Below, piece after piece: positions 1 through 8,346 of a stretch of 32,053 nucleotides of DNA; within the stretch, counting starts at the first letter, position 1; each line of letters opens with the position of its first letter. This DNA is from Hyphomicrobiales bacterium (lineage in GTDB: Bacteria > Pseudomonadota > Alphaproteobacteria > Rhizobiales > Beijerinckiaceae). The stretch lies in the NCBI GenBank assembly GCA_019247605.1, contig JAFBAS010000019.1:1-32053 (forward strand), in the 5' to 3' direction. Below the pieces are notes generated by a model. The model was not told where the DNA came from, ran no database searches, and saw only the letters and a list, made by a program, of their open reading frames with translations. Made by a program: the position numbers and the translations under genes.

Positions 1-135
1 AGTTTACCTGGATCACCATCCACATCCGTTGAGCATGGATGGTACCTTGCAGTAAAAGATACGTATCGAACAACGTCCATGGTCGATTATGAACTACTCA
101 CACCGCCCAGATGGACTATTCCGGCTTTGAGCTAG
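1..135 (+). CDS. Possible 3' end of an upstream gene (partial, unidentified)
   Basis: Frame 1 is open from the first base to a TAG at 133-135, giving about 44 residues including WYLAVKDTY and LLTPPRWTIPALS. The start would lie left of the window. An open frame of this length occurs by chance fairly often, so the support is weak; the mix of aromatic, charged and hydrophobic residues looks protein-like. The stretch is AT-richer than the gene that follows. I do not recognise a family. Confidence 0.3.
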   Translation, partial: SLPGSPSTSVEHGWYLAVKDTYRTTSMVDYELLTPPRWTIPALS

Positions 136-288
136 AGAGGGGTGCGACCTGGCTTCCCGCTGATTTCAAGTTTGCCCGGCCCAAGGGGCGGCGGCACGAT
201 CAAGGGCCAGTGGAGCGCCGGAAGAGCTTATGGCATCGATGTGCCCGCCGGCTTGATCGCGCCTCTCGCCAAGCGCCATGATGTGGGT

Positions 289-831
289 ATGCGCGGCTTC
301 CTGCTCGGCTTGTTTTGTGCGCTTTCGCTCTTTGTGGGCCCGGCGCGTGCGCAATCGCCTTCGGCTGCGATTGCCCCGCTGCGCGCCGCCGTGTTCGATT
401 TCGAGTGGATCGACACTTCGCTGGAAGGCGCCCAGGGCGCGTTGCGCCAAGACGAGCAGCAACGCTTGCGAGAGCTCGGCGAGCGGCTCAGGCGTGAGCT
501 TGCGGCCTCGGGGCGTTTCGAGCTTGTCGACATCACGCCCGTGGCCGCAGAGGCTCGGGGTTCAAACCTTCAGGCTTGCGGAGGGTGCGATGCTCGCATG
601 GCCAAAGTGCTGGGCGCACGGCTTGCGATCACGGGAACCGTCCAAAAGGTGTCGAACCTGATCTTGAACATCAATATCTATATGCGAGACGCCGAAACCG
701 GTCGTCTCCTATTCGTGTCGAGCGCCGATATGCGCGGCAACACGGAAGAATCATGGACCCGCACACTCGACTGGCTGGTCAAAAATCGCCTGCTCGCCGA
801 GGACACATCGCGAGTGTTCGGCTCGCCGTGA
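289..831 (+). CDS. Secreted DUF3280-type protein of unknown function
   Basis: A 180-residue protein starting at ATG 289 with a clear signal peptide (MRGFLLGLFCALSLFVGPARA, cleavage after ARA), so it should act in the periplasm. The mature part has the pattern AVFDFEWIDTSLEG, then ELAASGRFELVDI, a CGGC pair near residue 102, AITGTVQKVSNLILNINIY and a C-terminal DESW-like segment (EESWTRTLDWLVKNRL). I associate this layout with DUF3280 proteins that occur beside PQQ-dependent alcohol dehydrogenases in methylotrophs; that is family memory, and no such dehydrogenase lies in the window. The frame extends upstream to a GTG at 142, but that start would bury the signal peptide. The gene converges on the solute-binding protein gene at 886. 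Function is unknown. Confidence 0.75.
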   Translation: MRGFLLGLFCALSLFVGPARAQSPSAAIAPLRAAVFDFEWIDTSLEGAQGALRQDEQQRLRELGERLRRELAASGRFELVDITPVAAEARGSNLQACGGCDARMAKVLGARLAITGTVQKVSNLILNINIYMRDAETGRLLFVSSADMRGNTEESWTRTLDWLVKNRLLAEDTSRVFGSP

Positions 832-885
832 GGCCTGGCGTGTTCCGCCAAGCGAAACTGGGGGGTTGGAACATCGGCGAAGCGG

Positions 886-2568
886 CTACTCGGCGCGCCA
901 TTCCTCTGCCCATAACGGGCCGAGATCCGCATGGCCCGTCGTCACATAGCCTTTGAGCCACTTCGGGATGACGTGCGGCTCGGCGCGGAAGAAAAGCGGC
1001 ACATGGGGCAGGGCGGTTGCGTAAACCTTCTGCATCTCGGCCCAAAGCACGATCTGCTTCTCGGGATCGAGCTCGTGCTCGGATTGGTCGATGAGCTCGT
1101 CGAGCCTTGGGATGGAGATGCCGGAATAATTCGAGCCGCCGTACGAATTCGCCTCGGACGGAATGCCGCTCGTCGCGTAATTGCGGCGCGGCGATTCCGT
1201 CACTCCAAAAGTCGAGGCATACATCACCATTCCCGGAAAGCTGCGCTTCTTCAGCGTTTCGCCGAACATGGTGCGTGCCGGCTCGTTCTTGATCGTTACT
1301 TCGATGCAGGCGGCCTTCCAGTTCGATTGGAGCACTTGCTGTTGCAATTCCCGCAGGCGATTGCCGGCAGTCGTGGTGAACTCGAAGGAGAGACGCTCGC
1401 CCTTCGGGTTGCGACAAATCCCGTCCTGTCCCGGCGTGAACCCCGCCTCCGCCAGCAGCGCCTTCGCTTTCGCTGGATCGTAGGGATAGTTCGGTACGTC
1501 CTTGGAGTAATTCGCATTCATCGGCGGCACGAAGGCGTTGGCGACCGGCTGCAGGCCCTGGAACAGCTTCTCGGTCAGGGTCTTGCGATCGGCCGCGTAA
1601 ACGAGCGCCTGGCGGACTCTGAGGTCGGCAAGGAGCGGATTGTCATGGGCGAGCTCGATATGCTCGTAGGCAAGGCTCGGCACGAAAAGGTAGACGTAGT
1701 CGTTCGGATGCTGCTTGCGCAGCTCAAGCGCCTGATCGATGGTGAGGCCGACGCCCTCACCCGCCACCATGTCAACATCGCCGGAAAGAAGATTGGCCTG
1801 GAGCGCGGCCGTGTTCTGGATGAATTTCAGCACGATCCGCCTGAACTCGGGCTTCGTGCCGTTCCAATATGGATTCGGTTCGAGCACCACTTGCGCGCCC
1901 GATTGGTAGTCCTTGATCAGATAAGGGCCGTCATAGAGGCCGGGGGTGAGCGGGGAGCGATTATAGACGGTCTGCTTGTTGTAGCCGCCGCTCGCCGCGA
2001 CCTCCTCATAGACAGGGCCATCGATATGCACGGGCAGAAGCTCGGCCCATTCGTTGTAATTCGTCTGGACGGAATCGAGATGAATGACCGCGGTCAGATC
2101 GTCGAGGACATCGACCTTCTCCGCATGCGCCCAGGCCTTCGGCAGATAAAATCCAGCCTTCGCATCGCGCGCCACGCGCGCCGTGAAGGCGATATCCTTG
2201 GCGGTCACGTTCTCGCCATCGCCCCATTTGAGGCCGGGCTTGAGCTTGACCGTCACCGCCATGCCCTTCTGGCCGTCCGCACGGTCCTCGAGCTTGGCGA
2301 GCCCGTTCTTCACGGTCGGCAGCTCGGCACATAAGAGGCAGGAGTTCTTCCAATCCTTGTCGAAGGCCGTCACCTTGCGCGTGACGAAAGCGAGGACGTA
2401 ATCCTTGATCGTCTCGGCATCGATATACGGGTTGAAGCTCGACGGAAATTGCGCGATGCCGATGGTGAGCGTGTCATGCGCCGCAAGGCTCGGCAAGGTC
2501 ATGCCGATGAACGCGGCCGCAAAAATCAAAACCGCCTTAGTGTATTGGATCAAGCGCGCGATTCTCAT
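886..2568 (-). CDS. Family-5 extracellular solute-binding protein (paralog 1)
   Basis: A 560-residue periplasmic binding protein of the SBP_bac_5 (peptide/opine/nickel) type. The start at 2568 follows an AAGGA ribosome site and gives a signal peptide ending near LPSLAA; an in-frame ATG 14 codons upstream has no such site. Typical features are LTIGIAQFPSSFNPYID at the mature N terminus, VKLKPGLKWGDGENVTAKD, LDGPYLIKDYQSGA-like text, and VRQALVYAADRKTL. A CLLC pair near residue 73 and single cysteines in DGICRNPKGE and AACIEVTIK are unusual for the family and may form disulfides. It closely resembles the protein at 3539-5224. There are no ABC permease or ATPase genes nearby, so it is an orphan binding protein or works with a distant transporter. 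The neighbouring dadA and ridA suggest D-amino acids or small peptides as ligand (inference). Confidence 0.88.
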   Translation of the reverse strand: MRIARLIQYTKAVLIFAAAFIGMTLPSLAAHDTLTIGIAQFPSSFNPYIDAETIKDYVLAFVTRKVTAFDKDWKNSCLLCAELPTVKNGLAKLEDRADGQKGMAVTVKLKPGLKWGDGENVTAKDIAFTARVARDAKAGFYLPKAWAHAEKVDVLDDLTAVIHLDSVQTNYNEWAELLPVHIDGPVYEEVAASGGYNKQTVYNRSPLTPGLYDGPYLIKDYQSGAQVVLEPNPYWNGTKPEFRRIVLKFIQNTAALQANLLSGDVDMVAGEGVGLTIDQALELRKQHPNDYVYLFVPSLAYEHIELAHDNPLLADLRVRQALVYAADRKTLTEKLFQGLQPVANAFVPPMNANYSKDVPNYPYDPAKAKALLAEAGFTPGQDGICRNPKGERLSFEFTTTAGNRLRELQQQVLQSNWKAACIEVTIKNEPARTMFGETLKKRSFPGMVMYASTFGVTESPRRNYATSGIPSEANSYGGSNYSGISIPRLDELIDQSEHELDPEKQIVLWAEMQKVYATALPHVPLFFRAEPHVIPKWLKGYVTTGHADLGPLWAEEWRAE

Positions 2569-2733
2569 GGCTATCCTTAATTGCTCGGTCGATCGTCCGG
2601 TTTCACGCAAAATCCTTGATCATTTCGTCACTCTGCTGGGCAATCGCATTGCAAGCCAACATAAAGTATCTGAATTGCTTGCACCATTCTGAGGTCTGCG
2701 AGCCAGGCATGGGTCGGTGAGTGTAGGTCTGAA

Positions 2734-2750
2734 GGGGGCCACGTGCCCCC
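2734..2750. repeat. Short inverted repeat in the SBP1/DUF5615 gap
   Basis: A perfect six-base-pair stem (GGGGGC / GCCCCC) with a five-base loop lies in the 250-bp gap between the start of the solute-binding protein and the end of the DUF5615 gene. No T-run follows on either strand, so it is only a weak terminator candidate for the minus-strand toxin-antitoxin transcript. Nothing else was seen in the gap apart from the promoter region expected for the binding protein. Confidence 0.3.
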
Positions 2751-2819
2751 GGCGCTCCGGCGGGCTCCGGGCCCTCATGGTTGAAAAGGTAGGGCCATAA
2801 CGGTGCCTAAGATTCAAAA

Positions 2820-3179
2820 TTAATGAGCCGCGAGCCGCCGCATGCGGATACGTCCCGGTTCAATTACCGAGAAATGTCCGTCCCAATCGGACCGTTCACC
2901 AATTCTCGCGGCGATGACAGCGCCGACCTTGGCCGCGACCGGCATCGGTAATCGGAACAGAATGATACCCGACGAGGCGGGCAGTCCGGCACGCCAGGCA
3001 AGCTCTCCAAAATCCTTATCGAAAGTGATGAGCACCCGGCCTTCACGCACCGCCCATGCCAATATGATCTCGTCCTTGCTGCCAGGGGCCGCGGTGCGAA
3101 CCCAAACCACGTCATGTCCGGCCTGCTCAAGCGCGGCAACGGCCTCGCCAGGTAAGTTCTCGTCAGCAAGGAAGCGCAT
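2820..3179 (-). CDS. DUF5615 PIN-like toxin
   Basis: A 119-residue protein of the DUF5615 PIN-like family, probably an RNase toxin of a type II toxin-antitoxin pair. It starts MRFLADENLPGEAV; the acidic D5/E6 and the later TFDKDFGEL (near residues 53-61) are the expected metal-binding acidic positions of the PIN-like fold. The start at 3179 lies one base after the stop of the DUF433 gene, so the two are translationally coupled. The longer open frame up to 3386 would run through the antitoxin gene and is not used. The pair sits between two paralogous binding-protein genes. Activity is inferred from the family only. Confidence 0.85.
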   Translation of the reverse strand: MRFLADENLPGEAVAALEQAGHDVVWVRTAAPGSKDEIILAWAVREGRVLITFDKDFGELAWRAGLPASSGIILFRLPMPVAAKVGAVIAARIGERSDWDGHFSVIEPGRIRMRRLAAH

Positions 3180-3180
3180 C

Positions 3181-3435
3181 TCACGCCGCGCTGGGATAAA
3201 CCTTTTCCGATCGAAGCACATCGCGAGCGTAGGCAAGGCAGGCCGCAAGATCTTCGTGGGAAACCCCTGGATAATTGCGTAGGATATCGGCCTCCGCCCA
3301 CCCATCGGCCATGAGGCCGAGAACGAAATCGACAGAGAGACGGGTTCCGCGAATGATTGGCTTCCCGGAAAGCACGGCAGGATCAAGTACGATGCGCATA
3401 GCGTCGGTCACGGGCGTCTCCTCAAGCTTGGCCAT
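3181..3435 (-). CDS. DUF433 antitoxin
   Basis: An 84-residue DUF433 protein, the usual upstream partner of DUF5615 toxins. The core reads RIVLDPAVLSGKPIIRGTRL followed by SVDFVLGLMADGWAEADIL and YPGVSHEDLAACLAYA, which matches the winged-helix-like DUF433 domain (PIIRGTR signature). The start at 3435 gives twelve residues before the domain; an internal ATG (MRIVLD) is an alternative. No strong ribosome site is seen at either. It is expected to neutralise the downstream PIN-like protein and to repress its own promoter, as in other antitoxins; both are inference from the family. Confidence 0.85.
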   Translation of the reverse strand: MAKLEETPVTDAMRIVLDPAVLSGKPIIRGTRLSVDFVLGLMADGWAEADILRNYPGVSHEDLAACLAYARDVLRSEKVYPSAA

Positions 3436-3538
3436 TTTACCGATATCTCATTCTGCGGCCACGTCGCGAGCGTAAAGCGCGCCCACTCCTATTGACCCTT
3501 TACCGCTGTTCGAGGTGCCTAAAACCATCGACTTCCCG

Positions 3539-5224
3539 TCACTCGGCCCGCCACTCGAAAGACCAGTTCGAGGTTGCATCGCCGATTCCCGAGGGCGTGT
3601 ATCCTTTGAGCCATTTGGGCACGACATGGGCGTCGGCGCGGAAATAGATGGGGATTTGCGGCAATTGCGTTGCGTAGATCTTCTGCATCTCGGCCCAAAG
3701 CGCCTTCTGCTTCTCGGGGTCGAACTCCTTTTCGGCTTGGTCCGTGAGCTCGTCGAGGCGCGGGATCGAGATGCCCGAATAATTCGAGCCGCCATAGCCG
3801 TTGGCCTCGGTCGGGATGCCGCTCGTCGTGTAGCCGTTGCGCGGAGACTCGGTCATCTCCAACCCTGAAGCGAACATCACCATGCCGGTGAATTTGCGCT
3901 TCTTGAGCGTCTCGCCGAACATCGTGCGGGCCGGCTCGTTCTTGATCGTCACCTCGATGCAGGCAGATTTCCAATTTGACTGAAGTACCTGCTGCTCGAG
4001 CTCGCGCACGCGATTGCCGGCGGTCGTCGTGAACTCGAATGAGAGCCGTTCCCCCTTGGCGTTGCGGCAAATGCCGTCGGGGCCCGGCGTGAAGCCGGCC
4101 TCCGCGAGCAGCGCCTTCGCCTTCGCGGGATCATAGGGGAGAGGGGGGAGGTCCTTCGCGGCATTCGCGTGGCTCGGCGGCACGAAGCTCGCCGCCACGG
4201 GCAGCATGTTCTCGAAAAGCTTCTCGGTGAGCGTCTTGCGGTCCGCCGCGTAGACGAGCGCCTCGCGAATTCGCAAATCCTGAAGCATCGGATTGTCGTG
4301 CGAAAGCTCGATATGCTCCATGAACAGGTTCGGCAGGAACATATAGGTGAAGCGGTCGGGATATTTCTTGCGAAGCTCGAGCGCCTGATCGACGGTAAGG
4401 CCGATGCCGCCCTCCGCCACCATGTCGACATCGCCCGAAAGCAGATTGGCCTCGAGCGCGGCGGTGTTGCCGATGAACTTCACGATGATTCGCTTGAATT
4501 GAGGTTTCGTGCCGTTCCAAAAGGGGTTCGGCTCGAGGATGATTTGCGCGCCCGACTGATAATCCTTGATGAGGTAGGGGCCATCATAGAGCCCCGCCGT
4601 CGTCGGAGCTCGGTTGAAAACGCTTTCTTTGTTGTAGCCGCCGGTTCCGGCGGTCTTCTCGTAGGCGGGACCTTCCACATGCTCCGGGAGGAGCTGTGCC
4701 CATTCGTTGTAGCTCACATAGAGCGAGTTGAGGTGGATAATGGCCTTGCGATCATCGACGATCTCGACTTTGTCGATTTTTGCCCAGCCCTTCGGCAGGG
4801 AGAAACCGGATTTGGCGTCCGCCGCGACGCGGGCCGTGAAGGCGATGTCTTTCGTCGTCACGGGCTCGCCGTCCCCCCATTTGAGACCGGGTTTGAGCTC
4901 GAGCGTCACCGCCATGCCCTTTTGACCGTCGGCACGGTCCTCGATTTTGGCGAGCCCGTTCTGCACGGTCGGCACTTGCGTGCACAGAATGCAGGATAGT
5001 TTCGCGCCCTCGCCATATCCCGTCACGCGCGGGGTGACGAAACCCAAAACGTAAAGCTTCACGTCCTCGGCCTCGATGTAGGGGTGGAGGCTCGAAGGAA
5101 ATTGCGAGATGCCGATCGTGAGCTCGTCATGGCCGGCGCGCGCGTCGCCGACCATGGCGCTTGTGCCCGCAAATCCGAGAACAACGGCCATCACCAGGCG
5201 GCGCACCAAAGCTTCGATCGCCAT
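3539..5224 (-). CDS. Family-5 extracellular solute-binding protein (paralog 2)
   Basis: A 561-residue paralog of the protein at 886-2568, similar over the whole length by eye (shared blocks include NGLAKxEDRADGQKGMAV, LKPGLKWGDGE, YDGPYLIKDYQSGAQ, REALVYAADRKTLTEKLF, EPARTMFGETLKKR). The start at 5224 follows AAAGGACAG; the frame could begin 12 codons earlier but lacks a ribosome site there. The signal peptide ends near ARAG. The CxxC pair is kept as CILC near residue 74. The gene follows dadA on the same strand with 64 bp between, so it probably belongs to a ridA-dadA-SBP transcript. This context ties it to D-amino acid or peptide capture (inference). No permease genes are present. Confidence 0.88.
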   Translation of the reverse strand: MAIEALVRRLVMAVVLGFAGTSAMVGDARAGHDELTIGISQFPSSLHPYIEAEDVKLYVLGFVTPRVTGYGEGAKLSCILCTQVPTVQNGLAKIEDRADGQKGMAVTLELKPGLKWGDGEPVTTKDIAFTARVAADAKSGFSLPKGWAKIDKVEIVDDRKAIIHLNSLYVSYNEWAQLLPEHVEGPAYEKTAGTGGYNKESVFNRAPTTAGLYDGPYLIKDYQSGAQIILEPNPFWNGTKPQFKRIIVKFIGNTAALEANLLSGDVDMVAEGGIGLTVDQALELRKKYPDRFTYMFLPNLFMEHIELSHDNPMLQDLRIREALVYAADRKTLTEKLFENMLPVAASFVPPSHANAAKDLPPLPYDPAKAKALLAEAGFTPGPDGICRNAKGERLSFEFTTTAGNRVRELEQQVLQSNWKSACIEVTIKNEPARTMFGETLKKRKFTGMVMFASGLEMTESPRNGYTTSGIPTEANGYGGSNYSGISIPRLDELTDQAEKEFDPEKQKALWAEMQKIYATQLPQIPIYFRADAHVVPKWLKGYTPSGIGDATSNWSFEWRAE

Positions 5225-5288
5225 CACCTGTCCTTTCGTTCGCCATCGGAGCTTCAGCATCGCCGAGGCTCACTTTCAGCTCAGCAGC

Positions 5289-6539
5289 TCATGCGGCAAG
5301 TGTCATGCCCGTAATGTCGATTGCCGGCTTTCGCCCGGCTATCAGATCGGCTGTGATGCGGGCGGATCCCGCCGACATCGTCCAGCCCATATGGCCGTGA
5401 CCGGTGTTGAACATGACGTTGCGGTACCGGCCACGTCCGAAGATCGGCGTGCCCTCGGGTGTCATCGGGCGCAAGCCTGCCCAATAGCTCGGCCTGTCGT
5501 AATTCGCGCCGTTGGGAAAGAGCTTGCGCATCACGCCGAGCATATAGGTGAAGTCGGCGGGCTTATGGGATTTGTCGTAGCCTGCGAATTCCGCCGTCGC
5601 GGTCGCGCGAATGCGGTCGCCGAAGCGCGCATAGGCCACGAGGTTATCTTCATCGACCCCGCCGATCGTCGGCGGGTTGTTGTGCCCATCGAGCGGCAAG
5701 GTCACCGAGTAGCCCTTGATCGGATAGATCGGCAAAGAGGCGCCGAGCTTCGTGGCGAGAAACGGGCTGAAAACGCCGAGCGACATAATGAACTCATCGC
5801 CCGAGACGACCCCGTTTTTCGTCGTGACACCGCTGACGCGGTCGCCCGAGGTCTGAAACCCCGTCACCTCGGTTCCGAACCGAAAGGTGACGCCGAGCCG
5901 CTCGCTGCAGTAGCGGGCGAGGTTCAAGGTGAAGACGCGCGCATCGCCGCTGCCGTCGCTCGGCGCAAAGACGGCGCCCGCGAATTGCTCCTTCACCGGC
6001 TCGAGCGCCGGATCGATGCGCGCCATCTCGTCACGATCGACGGTGCGCAACTCGAGCCCTTCCTCGGAAAGAATCCTCGTGTGTGAGGCACCGCGCTCGA
6101 ATGATTGCGGCGAGCGGTAAAGGTAGAGGAGCCCACCACGCAGCTCGTGATAAGGAACGGCGCTTTCGGCGCTGATGCGTTGCAGCTCGCCTTGCGAGTA
6201 GATGCACAGCCGGACCTTGCGCTTCGTGTTGATGCGCGCCCGCTCGGCCGTGCAATTGCGCAGAAATTTTAACGTCCAGTCCCAGAGGCGCGGGTCGAGG
6301 CTGGGCTTGAAACGCAAAGCCTGGCTCTTGTCGAAGAGCGAACGCCAGAGGATGCCCGGTGCGCGCGGCGAGGACCAGGTGTAGGCGTGACCGGGGGCAA
6401 TCAAACCCGCATTGGCGAAGCTCGTCTCCGATGCCGGCTCGGCGAGCCGATCGATGACGGTGACCTCGTGCCCGTCCCGCGCCAGCTCATAGGCGGTCGT
6501 CACCCCGATCACGCCTGCTCCCAAGACGACGGCGCGCAT
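5289..6539 (-). CDS. dadA: D-amino acid dehydrogenase (FAD-dependent)
   Basis: A 416-residue flavoprotein of the DadA/DAO family that oxidises D-amino acids to 2-imino acids, passing electrons to the respiratory chain from the inner face of the membrane. The N terminus has the FAD-binding GxGxxG (GAGVIG, residues 7-12) ending in the acidic VTVID. The C-terminal flavin contact region reads NTGHGHMGWTMSAGSAR. Length is normal for DadA. The start at 6539 has a strong GGAGGAAAAG ribosome site. It lies 44 bp after ridA and 64 bp before the binding-protein gene, all on the minus strand, consistent with one operon. RidA removes the reactive imine product. Other DAO-family substrates (sarcosine, glycine) are possible, but the NAGLIAPGHAYTW segment fits DadA best. 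Confidence 0.88.
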   Translation of the reverse strand: MRAVVLGAGVIGVTTAYELARDGHEVTVIDRLAEPASETSFANAGLIAPGHAYTWSSPRAPGILWRSLFDKSQALRFKPSLDPRLWDWTLKFLRNCTAERARINTKRKVRLCIYSQGELQRISAESAVPYHELRGGLLYLYRSPQSFERGASHTRILSEEGLELRTVDRDEMARIDPALEPVKEQFAGAVFAPSDGSGDARVFTLNLARYCSERLGVTFRFGTEVTGFQTSGDRVSGVTTKNGVVSGDEFIMSLGVFSPFLATKLGASLPIYPIKGYSVTLPLDGHNNPPTIGGVDEDNLVAYARFGDRIRATATAEFAGYDKSHKPADFTYMLGVMRKLFPNGANYDRPSYWAGLRPMTPEGTPIFGRGRYRNVMFNTGHGHMGWTMSAGSARITADLIAGRKPAIDITGMTLAA

Positions 6540-6583
6540 CGCTTTTCCTCCCCGTTGCCCGGAATTTGGCGCCCCGAGCGTTG

Positions 6584-6934
6584 TCAGACCGCCGCGGTCA
6601 CGCCGATCTCGACCTTGAAGCGTGGCGCGGCGAGCTTCGCTTCGACCGTGGCGCGCGCCGGCGTGTTGCCTTGCGAGACCCAGCCGTCCCAGACCTTGTT
6701 CATCTGGTCGAAGGTCGAAATGTCAGAAAGCCAGATCGTGGCGGAGAGGAGCTTCGATTTATCGGTTCCGGCCTGGGCGAGCGTCGCATCGATCTGCTCG
6801 AGGATGTCCTTCGTCTGCGCGGCGACATCCTTGCTGTCGGGCTCGCGTGCAACGCAGCCCGCAAGATAGGCCGTATTGCCGTGAATGACCGCCTGGCTCA
6901 TCCTGGCCCCGGCCCCGATCCTGCGAATGCTCAT
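6584..6934 (-). CDS. RidA-family enamine/imine deaminase
   Basis: A 116-residue RidA/YjgF/UK114-family protein. The family forms trimers in the cytosol and hydrolyses reactive 2-imino or enamine acids to keto acids and ammonia. Visible family features are MSQAVIHGNTAYLAG, the helix with QTKDILEQIDATLAQAG, and PARATVEAKLA carrying the catalytic-type arginine near residue 94. Subgroup assignment is open: the glutamate at the end of archetypal RidA is not evident, so it may belong to a Rid1-7 subgroup. The start at 6934 has GGAG eight bases upstream. It leads the minus-strand group and its role next to dadA is to dispose of the imino acid that enzyme makes. Confidence 0.87.
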   Translation of the reverse strand: MSIRRIGAGARMSQAVIHGNTAYLAGCVAREPDSKDVAAQTKDILEQIDATLAQAGTDKSKLLSATIWLSDISTFDQMNKVWDGWVSQGNTPARATVEAKLAAPRFKVEIGVTAAV

Positions 6935-7126
6935 CTTTCATGCTCCAAAAAAGTTGCGTGACGGACCATAAGTCGGCAGATTTGCCGCCACAAGAGGAAG
7001 ACTCAAATCATCGGGCCAAGTGGACGGCGAGGTGCCGAAGAAGACGCTGCCAAACGAAAGACATGGCGACGTGTCATCCGGTCGTCAGCCGAAGCCGCTG
7101 CTTCACCGGACGAGAGGAGCGAGGCG

Positions 7127-7948
7127 ATGGATCAGGAGATTTTGGAGCGCAAGAGCGCCGCGGTTCGCGACGGTTTGATCGTCGATCGAGAGAACATGGA
7201 ATTCGCGACGGATGGCGGCATCGGCACGAAGGCCGCGCTCGGCCTTCTGGTGCTCGAGACCGATCAGACGATCGAGGACGAGTTTCGCTTTCTACTTCCG
7301 GAGAGCGGCGTCGCACTTTATGGGGCAAGGCTCCACAACGACGCGACGATCACGCCCGAGACGCTCGCCGAGATGGAGGCGCGCTTGGTGCCGACCGTCA
7401 ACCTGCTTCCGGCGGCCGTCGAGTTCGGCGTCATCGGCTTTGCGTGCACCTCTGGCGCCCTCGTCATCGGCGAGCAGAAGGTCGCCGAACGCGTGCGCGA
7501 GGCCCGCGCGGGCATGCGCGTGACCGACCCGGTCACCGCGGCGCGCGCGGCGCTCGGGGCGCTCGGCGTCAGGCGCATCGCGCTGCTGACACCTTATGTG
7601 AGGCGCATCAATGAGAGCCTGCGCGCCGCTTTCCAGGCGCGCGGCATGGAGATCCCGGTGATGGGATCCTTCAACCAGGACGACGACAACGTGGTGGCGC
7701 GGATCGCGGCGCATTCCATCGCCGACGCCATCATCGAGCTTGGAAGTGCCGATGCTTGCGATGGCGTCTTCGTTTCCTGCACGAGCCTGCGCGTCGCGCG
7801 CATCGTCGAGGAGGTCGAGGCGAAGCTCGGCAAGCCGGTCACCTCGAGCAATCACGCGCTCGCCTGGCACATGCTGCGCCTTGCCGGATATGCGGCGCCG
7901 CTCGAGGGCCGAGGGCGCTTGTTCACGAGGCCGCTTGCGGCTGGATAA
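7127..7948 (+). CDS. Asp/Glu racemase / maleate isomerase superfamily protein
   Basis: A 273-residue protein of the Asp/Glu/hydantoin racemase superfamily, in the branch that includes maleate cis-trans isomerase, arylmalonate decarboxylase and EutA-like proteins. Two cysteine motifs in the expected places, IGFACTSGALVIG (Cys about 107) and VFVSCTSLR (Cys about 218), suggest the two-cysteine acid/base pair of cofactor-free racemases. PVTAARAALGALGVRRIALLTPY is the usual start of the second half. The start at 7127 follows GAGAGGAGCGAGGCG. It diverges from ridA across 192 bp, so the two probably share a regulatory region. In context it may interconvert amino-acid enantiomers feeding DadA, but isomerase or decarboxylase activity on another acid cannot be excluded. 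Confidence 0.8.
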   Translation: MDQEILERKSAAVRDGLIVDRENMEFATDGGIGTKAALGLLVLETDQTIEDEFRFLLPESGVALYGARLHNDATITPETLAEMEARLVPTVNLLPAAVEFGVIGFACTSGALVIGEQKVAERVREARAGMRVTDPVTAARAALGALGVRRIALLTPYVRRINESLRAAFQARGMEIPVMGSFNQDDDNVVARIAAHSIADAIIELGSADACDGVFVSCTSLRVARIVEEVEAKLGKPVTSSNHALAWHMLRLAGYAAPLEGRGRLFTRPLAAG

Positions 7949-8045
7949 CTACCTAATGTCGTGCTGGTCTTATCCGGCGCTTAGAACGCCTAGTCTGGGA
8001 ACGTCATCCAGCCGTTTGTATCCATACAACGCTCGACGAAATTAA

Positions 8046-8268
8046 CCTTCTCTGAAAGGCACCATCCAGAAGTTTGACGCATACGTGAGCGCTTCCGAGT
8101 CAATCTCACGAAAGCTAGCGGGCCATAACACACGTGCGAACATCGTCACTCCCAAGAAAGAGCAGCAGCAAACATCGGCTGAATTGCCTTTCAAAGGGTG
8201 AGTACGTTAGGGAAAGCGGTCTGAAGGTTACCGAACTGATCGGTGATGACGGTTGGCCGGTTCCCTGA
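8046..8268 (+). pseudogene. Possible gene remnant in the 7949-8346 gap
   Basis: The 398-bp stretch after the racemase gene holds no intact gene. From about 8046 a frame without ATG reads KGTIQKFDAYVSASESI and on to ELPFKG, stopping at 8199-8201. Directly after this, one base over, a second frame continues GAG TAC GTT (8200 onward) and reads SGLKVTELIGDDGWPVP before TGA at 8266-8268. Joined, the two would form a plausible polar C-terminal segment. I do not recognise the family. It could be chance; the composition is AT-richer than the flanks. The rest of the gap shows nothing I can name. Confidence 0.25.
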
Positions 8269-8346
8269 ATTACCCAGCCCGGTTAAAACCAGACAACATC
8301 ACCTATATTGGGTTCCCTTCTAAGCGTCTGCTATGATCGCCGTTAG

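Noticed and set aside
834-851. Small hairpin between the converging genes at 831 and 886
   Set aside because: Stem of five pairs (eight with a mismatch) and no T-run; too weak to call a terminator.
931-2334. 467-codon open frame on the plus strand opposite the first binding-protein gene
   Set aside because: It is antisense to a clearly recognised protein, rich in Arg/His/Leu in the way shadow frames of high-GC genes are, and a similar shadow lies opposite the paralog.
2600-2680. Sigma-54-like TGGC...TTGC elements upstream of the first binding-protein gene
   Set aside because: The spacing between the two elements is about four bases too long for a sigma-54 promoter.
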